From DASXUC01 sp036004445 (lineage in GTDB: Bacteria; Sysuimicrobiota; Sysuimicrobiia; Sysuimicrobiales; Kaftiobacteriaceae): 33,341 nucleotides of DNA. Location: positions 1 to 33,341 of the forward strand of contig DASYRL010000082.1 in NCBI GenBank assembly GCA_036004445.1. Direction: 5' to 3'. Each line of letters starts with the position of its first letter. The stretch's first letter is position 1. The position numbers and the translations under genes are program-made. This document shows, piece after piece, positions 7,108 to 14,008 of this stretch. The notes under the pieces are model-generated. The model saw nothing but the letters and a program-made list of their open reading frames with translations, was not told the origin of the DNA and searched no databases.

Positions 7108-7993
7108 AGCGCCGCAGCCAGGGGACCGCCTTCGCTTGTGTCGTCACCGTGTCGAGCAGTTCTGTGGGCCACTCGATGTCTCCACGAGTCTGCTTCGGCT
7201 CAGGAAACACGATCGCCGCGCAGTCGCGGACGTAGTCGGGGTGGGGCTCCAGACCAAGGAACTGACAGATCGCGCGAATCCCTGCGTCAGGTTGTGCGAT
7301 CAGCGGCTCGTGCCAGACGTCGAGGATGGCGTCGGGGGCAATCTGGGTCCGCAGGTCGGCCACGGACGCGCAGAGCCCAAAATAGTAATCGACCGCCTTC
7401 CGCAACGGCCACCCATGCCGCCGGCAGATCGTGCTGATGTTGTCATATGGATTCCGCACGACGTGGATCCACCGGATGTTCGTGGCAATCGTCGACTGCA
7501 GGCGGTCGAGCAGCCCCCGGTTGGTGCGAAGCTGCCTCACCGTTCCGGCCCCCCGCTTGTCGCCGATCACTTCCAGAGTGGTAAAGCGGCCCTGCCACTG
7601 GTTGGGCACCGCGTAGGAGTATCCGGTCCATTGCCTGGCGGACCGGGCAAACCCGCGGGAGTTGGCGAGGATGAGCGCGTAGATCTGGGCCCGGGAGAAT
7701 CCCCGTTTGACGTGCCCGACGACGTTCAGCTCGTTGGCGACGATGGCGTTGGGATGCGCATCCACAATCGATCCCACGAGCGTATGTCCGCTCCGCGGAT
7801 AGCCGATGAAGATGCAGAATGCACGCACGTGCGCAAACGCGTCCGGCGTCCGGCGGCTGGGAAGATAGGAGGTGACGTACTGCCAGGCCTTGCGGAGGCG
7901 GCGCCTGACTTTCAGAGGGAACCGCGTCTTCGCCGTCTCCTCAGTCTCCTCTGTCACTCCGTCCCTACCAATTCGTTCGGTACCAGTATTCAT
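7091..7993 (-). CDS. Sulfotransferase family protein
   Basis: A P-loop-like phosphosulfate site FIGYPRSGHTLVGSIVDAHP begins around residue 63, and the 3'-phosphate region is VVRNPYDNISTI. A LxxEP-like late segment (FLGLEPHPDYVRDC) also fits PAPS sulfotransferases. The family match is good from about residue 26 on. The earlier residues, including VTEETEETAKT, are translated from one arm of the hairpin repeat at 7924-8036, and the ATG at 7993 lies in that repeat's loop. The original start may have been lost or may be a non-ATG codon further in. Coupled to lptA; likely modifies an envelope lipid or glycan. Confidence 0.78.
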   Translation of the reverse strand: MNTGTERIGRDGVTEETEETAKTRFPLKVRRRLRKAWQYVTSYLPSRRTPDAFAHVRAFCIFIGYPRSGHTLVGSIVDAHPNAIVANELNVVGHVKRGFSRAQIYALILANSRGFARSARQWTGYSYAVPNQWQGRFTTLEVIGDKRGAGTVRQLRTNRGLLDRLQSTIATNIRWIHVVRNPYDNISTICRRHGWPLRKAVDYYFGLCASVADLRTQIAPDAILDVWHEPLIAQPDAGIRAICQFLGLEPHPDYVRDCAAIVFPEPKQTRGDIEWPTELLDTVTTQAKAVPWLRRYVDES

Positions 7994-8036
7994 CAGACTG
8001 AGTAGACGGAGAAGACTGTGAAGACTGAGCAGACGC
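7924..8036. repeat. Inverted tandem-array repeat, GCGTCT family, copy 1
   Basis: The element begins GCGTCTTCGCCGTCTCC and ends AAGACTGAGCAGACGC. Both arms are runs of 9-10 bp units related to CAGTCTTCT and AGAAGACTG, with a loop at about 7958-7993. It overlaps the first codons of the sulfotransferase and ends three bases before the aldehyde dehydrogenase stop codon. Confidence 0.9.
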
Positions 8037-8038
8037 CT

Positions 8039-9535
8039 CTAGTCCTTGTCGATCTGCGCCCGCTGGAGGCGACCGCTGTAGTCGATGTAGACGGCCTTCC
8101 ACTCTGAGAAGACGTCCAGCGCCTGCAGGCCCCCCTCGCGGTGTCCGTTTCCGGTGTTCTTGGTTCCGCCGAACGGCAGGTGCACTTCCGCCCCGATCGT
8201 CCCGTGGTTGATGTAGACGATTCCCGTGAAGATGTCGTCGATGGCCCGCATCGCGGTGTTCACGTCGGCGGTGAAGACCGACGCGGACAGACCGTAGTCA
8301 ACGTCGTTGAGGATGCGGACGGCGTCGTCAAGATCCCGGGCCTCGATGATGTCGGTGACCGGTCCGAAGATCTCCTCACGCGCGATACGCATCTGCGGCG
8401 TGACGTTGTCGAAGATCGTCGGCGTGTAGAAGGACCCCCGGGCGAGACTGCCATCACGCGCCGGTCCGCCCCCGACCAGCACGCGCGCGCCTTCGGCCTT
8501 CCCCACCCGCGTGTAGCCGTCGATCGTCTCCAGCTGGGCGCCGCTGACGACCGGGCCGACGTCGGTGGTCGGCTCGAGCCCGTCTCCGAGACGGAGGCGC
8601 TTGGTCCGGTCCACCAGGCGTGCGGTGACGTCATCTCTGATGGCCCGATGCGTGATGACCCGGCTGCAGGCGGTGCAGCGCTGCCCGGAGGTGCCGAACG
8701 CGCTCCAGATGAGCGCGTCGGTCACCAGGTCCAGATCGGCATCGTCCATGACGATCGCCGCGTTCTTCCCGCCCATCTCCAGCGACACGCGCTTGCCCGT
8801 GCGGGCGCACTTCTCGGCGATCGCCCGTCCCGTTGCCGTCGACCCCGTGAAGGAGACAAGGGCGACGCCGGGGTGGTCCACGAGGGTGTCTCCCACGGTG
8901 CCGCCGCTGCCCGTCACCACGTTCAGCACGCCCGGCGGCAGGCCGGCGTCGTGGAGGACCTCCGCGAACGCCAGGGCGACCAGCGGCGTGTACGTCGCAG
9001 GTTTGAACACGACGGTATTGCCGCACACCAGGGCGGGAATAATCTTCCAGCTGGGGATCGCCATCGGGAAGTTCCAGGGAGTGATGACGCCCACGACGCC
9101 GAGCGGCACGCGCAGGCAGTAGGCGGCCTTGTGCGGCATCTCGCTCGGCGACGTGTAGCCGTGCAGCCGCCGGCCCTCCCCAGCGACGAAGTACGTCATG
9201 TCGATAGCTTCCTGGACGTCCCCGCGCGCTTCGGGGAGGACCTTGCCCATCTCCTGAGTCATCAACCGCGCCAGGTCCTCTTTCTTCGCAACGAGCATCT
9301 CGGCGGCGCGATAGAGGATTTCCGCGCGCCGGGGGGCCGGGAATCGCCGCCAGCTCTCGTAGGCGCCGCGTGCGGCTTCCACCGCGGCGGCGACGTCTTC
9401 CGGGCCCGACTTCGGCACCACGCCGAGGACCTCGCCGGTCGCCGGGTTAGTCGAAGGCATCGTCTCGCGGCTGCGGGCTTCAACCCAGTTGCCGCCGACC
9501 AGGTTCTTGCGGAGTTCAGGAGCAACGGTAGCCAT
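8039..9535 (-). CDS. NAD(P)-dependent aldehyde dehydrogenase
   Basis: At 498 residues this is a normal-length aldehyde dehydrogenase. The coenzyme site region is VITPWNFPMAIPSWKI with VFKPA, the glycine motif is SFTGSTATGRAI, the general base is E253 (SLEMGGKN) and the catalytic nucleophile C287 (GTSGQRCTA). It oxidises an aldehyde to an acid; the substrate is not decided by these motifs. The start ATG 9535 has AGGAGG six bases upstream and lies 10 bp after the mrp stop, so it is cotranscribed with mrp. Its stop lies next to a GCGTCT repeat. Confidence 0.92.
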   Translation of the reverse strand: MATVAPELRKNLVGGNWVEARSRETMPSTNPATGEVLGVVPKSGPEDVAAAVEAARGAYESWRRFPAPRRAEILYRAAEMLVAKKEDLARLMTQEMGKVLPEARGDVQEAIDMTYFVAGEGRRLHGYTSPSEMPHKAAYCLRVPLGVVGVITPWNFPMAIPSWKIIPALVCGNTVVFKPATYTPLVALAFAEVLHDAGLPPGVLNVVTGSGGTVGDTLVDHPGVALVSFTGSTATGRAIAEKCARTGKRVSLEMGGKNAAIVMDDADLDLVTDALIWSAFGTSGQRCTACSRVITHRAIRDDVTARLVDRTKRLRLGDGLEPTTDVGPVVSGAQLETIDGYTRVGKAEGARVLVGGGPARDGSLARGSFYTPTIFDNVTPQMRIAREEIFGPVTDIIEARDLDDAVRILNDVDYGLSASVFTADVNTAMRAIDDIFTGIVYINHGTIGAEVHLPFGGTKNTGNGHREGGLQALDVFSEWKAVYIDYSGRLQRAQIDKD

Positions 9536-9545
9536 TCCGAGCCTC

Positions 9546-10661
9546 CTACGAGGTCACCGCGGCGGCGGGAAGCGGAACGGCTCGGGCGAGGCGCTCTGCT
9601 GTCTCGCGAAACGCCGCAGCCGCCGCCGAGTGTGGGCGGCTGAGGACGACGGGCCGGCCGGCGTCGCTTCCTTCGCGGATCGACTGATCCAACGGAATTT
9701 CGCCGAGCAGCGGCACCTCGAGTTGACGCGCTAATTCCGCTCCTCCGCCCCGGCCAAAGATGTACACGCGCTCAGCACCCGGGGCGGGCAGATAGAACGA
9801 CATGTTCTCGACCACGCCGATAAGCTCCATGTTGACCTTTTCGGCCATCCTCGCCGCCCGGCGGGCGACCTGGGCCGCGGCGTCCTGTGGCGTCGTCACC
9901 AGGAGCATGTAGCTCTGTGGCAGCGTCTGCGCGATCGTGATCGACACGTCGCCCGTCCCCGGCGGCAGATCGAGCAGGAGGTACTGGAGGTCGTCACCCC
10001 ACGCCACCTCGCCGATGAATGTGGTCAGCGTCTTGTGAAGCAGCGGACCGCGCCAGATGACGGCCTCGTTCTCATCAGGCAGCAGGAAGCCGATCGAGAT
10101 CACGCGGATGCCGTCTTTCTCCAGCGGAATGATCATCTGGTCGACCATCGTCGGACGGCCTGCCACGCCCAGCATCTTGGGAATGCTGAAGCCGTAGACG
10201 TCCGCGTCGAGGATGCCGACCGTGTGCCCCATCGCCGCGAGGGCGGCGGCCAGGTTCACCGTCACCGTGGACTTGCCCACGCCGCCCTTGCCGCTGGCGA
10301 CGGCGATTACCCGGGTCGCCGACTCCGGACCCAAAAACGTCGACCGCCCTTGGGAGCTGGTTTCCCCGCCCCGCAGCTTCTGGATCAAGGCCTGCCGCTG
10401 GTCCTGGCTCATGACGCCCAGGTTCACGTCGACTTCCCCTACTCCCGGGAGCTCGCGGACCTTCGCTTTGATCGAGTCGACGATGGACTCGCGCAGCGGA
10501 CATGCGCCGATGGTCAGCAGCGCCTCGACGGTGACGCGTCCATCCTGAATGGATACGTCCTTGACCATATCGAGCTCGACGATGCTTTGATGCAATTCGG
10601 GGTCTTTGACATCCTTGAGCGCTTCGAGGACTGCCTCGCGGGTAAGCATCACTGCCATCAT
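9546..10661 (-). CDS. mrp: Mrp/ApbC-type iron-sulfur carrier ATPase with N-terminal DUF59
   Basis: The 371-residue protein has an N-terminal MIP18/DUF59 domain (LEALKDVKDPELHQSIVELD, with GACPLR cysteine) and a C-terminal P-loop ATPase with the deviant Walker A ASGKGGVGKSTVT. Mrp proteins load Fe-S clusters onto apoproteins. The usual C-terminal CxxC is absent: the segment ENMSFYLPAPGAERVYIFG has no cysteine, as in some actinobacterial-type members. ATG 10661 is chosen because GGAGGAGA precedes it; codons further upstream merely translate a hairpin repeat. It sits between a DUF971 gene, a frequent partner, and the aldehyde dehydrogenase. Confidence 0.92.
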   Translation of the reverse strand: MMAVMLTREAVLEALKDVKDPELHQSIVELDMVKDVSIQDGRVTVEALLTIGACPLRESIVDSIKAKVRELPGVGEVDVNLGVMSQDQRQALIQKLRGGETSSQGRSTFLGPESATRVIAVASGKGGVGKSTVTVNLAAALAAMGHTVGILDADVYGFSIPKMLGVAGRPTMVDQMIIPLEKDGIRVISIGFLLPDENEAVIWRGPLLHKTLTTFIGEVAWGDDLQYLLLDLPPGTGDVSITIAQTLPQSYMLLVTTPQDAAAQVARRAARMAEKVNMELIGVVENMSFYLPAPGAERVYIFGRGGGAELARQLEVPLLGEIPLDQSIREGSDAGRPVVLSRPHSAAAAAFRETAERLARAVPLPAAAVTS

Positions 10662-10753
10662 ACGTCTCCTCCGTGTTCTCAGTCTACTCAGTCTTCTCTG
10701 TCTACTGCTTGGGACTGAGAAGACGGTGGAGACGGGGAAGACTGAGAAGGCGC
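10662..10753. repeat. Inverted tandem-array repeat, GCGTCT family, copy 2
   Basis: Arms of GTCTACTCAGTCTTCTC and GAGAAGACGGTGGAGACGG type units flank a short loop (TGCTTGGG). It directly precedes mrp and contains the last 20-odd codons and stop of the DUF971 gene. Confidence 0.85.
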
Positions 10754-11074
10754 TCTGCACTGCGCGCACTCACACAGTTCGAAGCGCAAGAGGTTGAAGG
10801 GGTAAATGCCGGTGTCGTGGTGATCGGACCAGGAGAATCGCAGGGCATAGGCACCGACACGCTGGTAGGCCATCGCTCGGATGTCCGCAGGAATGTCGGC
10901 CGCGGTCAGCGGCGCGGGCCGGTGCCTCCACTCACCTTTGCAGCGGGCGCACGGGCAGTGGATGCGGAGCTGCTGCCAGGAATAGATGGACTCATGGCCG
11001 TCGGACCACTTGATCCGCAACTGCTTTTCGGTAACGCTGCCGATTTCAACCGGCGTCGGCATTCGGGGAGACAT
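10688..11074 (-). CDS. DUF971 domain protein
   Basis: The 128-residue protein matches the DUF971 (GBBH-like N-terminal) domain: IKWSDGHESIYSWQQLRIHC, CPCARC, ADIRAMAYQRVGAYALRF, WSDHHDTGIYPFNLLR and CECAQC. The cysteine pairs suggest metal or Fe-S binding. DUF971 proteins often neighbour or fuse to Mrp, as here, and a role in Fe-S cluster handling is inferred from that. The final residues after QCRAPSQSSPSPPSS are translated from the hairpin repeat at 10662-10753, which also supplies the stop codon. ATG 11074 abuts another repeat; ATG 11062 is an alternative start. Confidence 0.82.
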   Translation of the reverse strand: MSPRMPTPVEIGSVTEKQLRIKWSDGHESIYSWQQLRIHCPCARCKGEWRHRPAPLTAADIPADIRAMAYQRVGAYALRFSWSDHHDTGIYPFNLLRFELCECAQCRAPSQSSPSPPSSQSQAVDRED

Positions 11075-11153
11075 CGTCTACACCGTCTACTCAGTCTTCT
11101 CAGTCTTCACCGTCTACCCCATAGTCAATCAGACGGAGGAGACGGAGAAGACG
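11075..11153. repeat. Inverted tandem-array repeat, GCGTCT family, copy 3
   Basis: The left arm CGTCTACACCGTCTACTCAG and right arm AGACGGAGGAGACGGAGAAG flank a 10-base loop. It fills the whole gap between two same-strand genes: the right-hand gene stops in the loop (11125) and the left-hand gene starts at 11074. Confidence 0.85.
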
Positions 11154-11892
11154 TTCTTCGTCGTCCGCGGCGCCTCCGCCGTCGCCGCTTCCGTTCCGTC
11201 GGGACCAGGGCGGGGGCTTCCGGCACCGGCGGCGGCACTGCTGAGAGAGCGGCTTCCGCTTCGGCAGGTTCGACCCGAACAACGGCTTCTTCGGCAGCGG
11301 CGGCGGCGGCCGCATCCGCGGGCTGAGCCGCCGGCTCCTCCTTCGGACGCCGCACGACCCGCGGCAGCTCGCGCTCTGCGGTCAGCTTGATCTTGTCGAG
11401 CGTCCGCTCGACGTAGCCGCGCAGCACGCGCGCCGCGGCGGCATCGGGAATCAACGGAATGCCGATGTCGGCCTCGACGGTCATCGTCAGCTCGGTCTCC
11501 CCCTCGACGGGCTGCAGGGAGTACAGTCCCTGAAGCGCGCGCAGCCCGCCGCGGGTCTGCCGGAACTCGACGCGGTGTGGAGGTTGGAGCGTGACGCGCT
11601 GGACGGATTCGAGCGGCACGCCGGCAAAATACCCGCGGTAGTGCACCGTCAACTGTCCGGGCCGGCGGTCGAGCACGTCCGCCGACAGCCAGAGTCCGGT
11701 CACGCGCGGCTGGCCTTCCAGGTGGCCGACGATCGGGAACACTTTCTGCGCAAGAGCCCTGATCATGCGGCGGGAATCGACCTTGATGGGCAAACTGCCA
11801 GAAACGGGGAAGCGGGGAAGCGGGGAAACGCGGGCAGGTTCTTCGGGTTCCCCTTTCGGGCGGCTCGGACGTCTTCTTCTAGTTCTCACCAC
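11125..11892 (-). CDS. SRPBCC-superfamily (polyketide cyclase/START-like) protein with basic tail
   Basis: The core (about residues 34-180, from IKVDSRRMIRALAQKVFPIV to VERTLDKIKLTAERELP) fits the SRPBCC fold, a helix-grip domain that binds hydrophobic ligands. Function is unknown. It is followed by an Ala/Glu-rich tail, a run of Arg residues (KRRRRRRRGRRR) and a few residues coded by the GCGTCT-family repeat. The N-terminal residues PARVSPLPRFPVSG are also repeat-derived (the GGGGAAGC family), so the true start could be TTG 11793 or ATG 11766 rather than 11892. Both ends of the gene have thus been reshaped by repeats. Confidence 0.68.
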   Translation of the reverse strand: MVRTRRRRPSRPKGEPEEPARVSPLPRFPVSGSLPIKVDSRRMIRALAQKVFPIVGHLEGQPRVTGLWLSADVLDRRPGQLTVHYRGYFAGVPLESVQRVTLQPPHRVEFRQTRGGLRALQGLYSLQPVEGETELTMTVEADIGIPLIPDAAAARVLRGYVERTLDKIKLTAERELPRVVRRPKEEPAAQPADAAAAAAAEEAVVRVEPAEAEAALSAVPPPVPEAPALVPTERKRRRRRRRGRRRTSSPSPPSD

Positions 11893-11936
11893 GGATTAGG
11901 CTCGTGTTTCCGCGGTTCCGCGTTTCCGCGATTCCG
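11801..11936. repeat. Inverted tandem-array repeat, GGGGAAGC type
   Basis: The left arm is GGGGAAGCGGGGAAGCGGGG and the right arm TTTCCGCGGTTCCGCGTTTC, with about 70 bases between them. The arms encode the N-terminus of the SRPBCC protein and the C-terminus of the MetE-like protein. Confidence 0.75.
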
Positions 11937-12906
11937 TAAGTTCGCCTCTCACGACCTTGGCAGCTTCCACCATGACACGGAGTTTGCCGGTAGTCTCATC
12001 GATCGTGCGGGTCTTGAGGCCACAATCCGGAGACAACTGGACCTGTTGGGCAGGGATCACCTCGAGCGTGCGGCGGATGCCGTCGGCGACCTCCTCAACG
12101 GTCTCGATCCGGTGGGAATGAGCGTCGACGACGCCCAAGCCGATGTCTTTGGTGAACGTACTCCGGCGGAAAGTGTCCAGCAGGGCGAACTCCTCATTCT
12201 TCAGGGCGAGGTCCAGCTGGTCGACCGCCAGACGCAGCATGGCAGGATAGATCTTGGGCACGTCGCCGTAGCAGATGTGCGAGATCGTGTACGCGGACAC
12301 CCCCGCCGTGACGATCTCCATTGCCTCGAGCGCGAGCTCGAAGTCCTCCTCCGGCCGGGTGTGGATCGCCGGCTCATCGATCTGGATGTAGCGGGCGCCC
12401 GCCCGCTCCAGATCGACAACCTCATCGTGGATCGCCCGGGCCAGCTCCAGCACAAGCTCCCGGCGCGTCGGATAGTACTCGTTGAACGACCATTCAGCAA
12501 TCGTGTACGGGCCGGTCAGCATCCCCTTGACCGGCCGGCGTGTCAGCGACTGAGCATAGGTGAACCACTCCACCGTCACCGGCGATTTCCGGCCCACCGG
12601 GCCGACGACGACGGGCTTCGGATAGAAGCGGTTGCCGTAGGACCGGACGAGGCCCGCGATGGCGAACCCATCCATTTCGTCGGCAAAGTACGCGACCATG
12701 TCGCCGCGGTACTGCTCGCCGTCCACGAGCAGGTCGAGGCCGACCTCCTCCTGGATGCGGATCCATTCCTCGGTTGCCCTCCGCTCCAGCGCCGTGAGTT
12801 CGTCTCGCGACAGCTGTTTGCGGAGGTACTTGCGGCGTGCCTCGAGCAGGTAACCCGGCTTGGGATAGCTCCCGACCGCGGTCGTCGGCAGAATGGGAAG
12901 CGTCAT
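11896..12906 (-). CDS. MetE-like methionine synthase, catalytic (C-terminal type) half
   Basis: The 336-residue protein matches the zinc-containing catalytic domain of cobalamin-independent methionine synthase, which methylates homocysteine. The zinc ligands are visible: His and Cys in ISHICYGD, Glu in the ALKNEEFALLD region and Cys in LSPDCGLKTR. The N-terminus TTAVGSYPKP is also typical. ATG 12906 overlaps the stop of the upstream metE-like gene (ATGA), so the two halves are made together. The last residues TESRKRGTAETRA come from a repeat. The methyl donor could be a folate or another methyl carrier; standalone core-MetE proteins in archaea use other donors. Confidence 0.86.
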   Translation of the reverse strand: MTLPILPTTAVGSYPKPGYLLEARRKYLRKQLSRDELTALERRATEEWIRIQEEVGLDLLVDGEQYRGDMVAYFADEMDGFAIAGLVRSYGNRFYPKPVVVGPVGRKSPVTVEWFTYAQSLTRRPVKGMLTGPYTIAEWSFNEYYPTRRELVLELARAIHDEVVDLERAGARYIQIDEPAIHTRPEEDFELALEAMEIVTAGVSAYTISHICYGDVPKIYPAMLRLAVDQLDLALKNEEFALLDTFRRSTFTKDIGLGVVDAHSHRIETVEEVADGIRRTLEVIPAQQVQLSPDCGLKTRTIDETTGKLRVMVEAAKVVRGELTESRKRGTAETRA

Positions 12907-13889
12907 ACTCGTACCCCCTTCAGCGTGCTCTCCGCCGCCCGTGTCGCTTCCACCAGGCGGTCCAGTTTGCGCCTGGCAACGCTGCGGGGCAGGAATTCGA
13001 GGCCGGCGCTCGGGCTGACGAGCAGGCGGTCTGGAGACACCGCGGTCGTAACCCGGCGGATCGCGGCGACGAGTTCGTCGACGGATTCCAACCGCGTATT
13101 CCGAGCGTCCAGGATGCCGAACATGAGCTCCTTGGCAAACGGCGTGCTGGCGATCGCCTCCCAATTCTGGTGTCCGGCGACGAAATCCAATCCAATGACG
13201 TCGAACGGCAGATCCAGCACCTGCGGATACAGCCCGCTGATGTCGCCGAAGTACGTGCACAGGACGGTCTTCGCCGTCAGGCCGGCGAGGAGCCGGTCCA
13301 TCGCCTCGGCGAAGAGCCCGTACTCCTGCTTGTGGCGGCACAGCGCCGGCTCATCTACCTGAAGAACGGACGCGCCGGCGCGCTCGAGGGCCCGGAGTTC
13401 GTTATTGAGCGAGTCGGCCAGGGCATCCACGAACGCCGCCTGAGTCCCGTAGTGCAGATTGTGGCTAAGTTTCGCCAGCGTAAACGGCCCGGTGATGACC
13501 GCCTTTACCGGACGATCGCTGTGGGCACGCGCGAACTCGTAGTCCCGCACCGTAATCGGCTCCGTCCAGGCGACGTCGCCCTCGGCCACCGGCTCGCGGA
13601 AGTAGACGTTCGTGTCGAAGTACCGCTGCAGGCCGTTGATCGAAAAGCCAGCGAGGCGCCGGGCAAAATAGGTCTGCGCGTCATCCCACCGGATCTGCCC
13701 GTCGGTGATGAGGTCGATTCCCGCCTCAACCTGGTCGGCGATCGCCTCCACGGTAACGTCATCCTCGACCTGCTGCATCGCGGCTTCGTCGATCTGGCCT
13801 TTCTGCAGCCGCTCCGCCGCCGTGCGCCACTTGCCCGGCGCCGGCAGATCCGGGATTTTTGGATAGTTACCCACTACGGTTGTAATCAC
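12903..13889 (-). CDS. MetE-like protein, N-terminal-half type without zinc ligands
   Basis: This 328-residue protein aligns best with the N-terminal barrel of MetE: VVGNYPKIPDL, ITGPFTLAKLSHN, VDEPALCRHKQE, CTYFGDISGLYPQVLDLP, GLDFVAGHQNWE, SPSAGLEFLP. The zinc positions are lost: VLC replaces HxC and SPSAG replaces SPDCG, so it should not activate homocysteine itself. It probably supplies folate binding or scaffolding for the catalytic half encoded next to it. The start is GTG 13889 with GGAGG six bases upstream. The gene follows the methyltransferase/MTHFR gene after a hairpin repeat and may lie in the same SAM-riboswitch transcript. Confidence 0.82.
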   Translation of the reverse strand: MITTVVGNYPKIPDLPAPGKWRTAAERLQKGQIDEAAMQQVEDDVTVEAIADQVEAGIDLITDGQIRWDDAQTYFARRLAGFSINGLQRYFDTNVYFREPVAEGDVAWTEPITVRDYEFARAHSDRPVKAVITGPFTLAKLSHNLHYGTQAAFVDALADSLNNELRALERAGASVLQVDEPALCRHKQEYGLFAEAMDRLLAGLTAKTVLCTYFGDISGLYPQVLDLPFDVIGLDFVAGHQNWEAIASTPFAKELMFGILDARNTRLESVDELVAAIRRVTTAVSPDRLLVSPSAGLEFLPRSVARRKLDRLVEATRAAESTLKGVRV

Positions 13890-13904
13890 GCGTGTCCTCC
13901 ACTT

Positions 13905-13998
13905 CGTCTTCCCTGTCTTCCCAGTCTCCCCAGTCTTCCCAGTGAGATCATGGCCTGAGACTGGGTAGACAGGAAGACTGGGTGGACTGGGCAGACGC
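13905..13998. repeat. Inverted tandem-array repeat, GCGTCT family, copy 4
   Basis: The left arm CGTCTTCCCTGTCTTCCCAG and right arm TGGGTGGACTGGGCAGACGC flank a loop around AGTGAGATCATGGCC. It lies between the methyltransferase/MTHFR gene and the metE-like pair. Confidence 0.9.
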
Positions 13999-14008
13999 CT
14001 TTGTTAGT

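Noticed and set aside
11896..13341. One long MetE-like protein starting at 13341
   Set aside because: The extra N-terminal part is out of frame with the upstream MetE-like gene and lacks homology; the catalytic half begins at ATG 12906.
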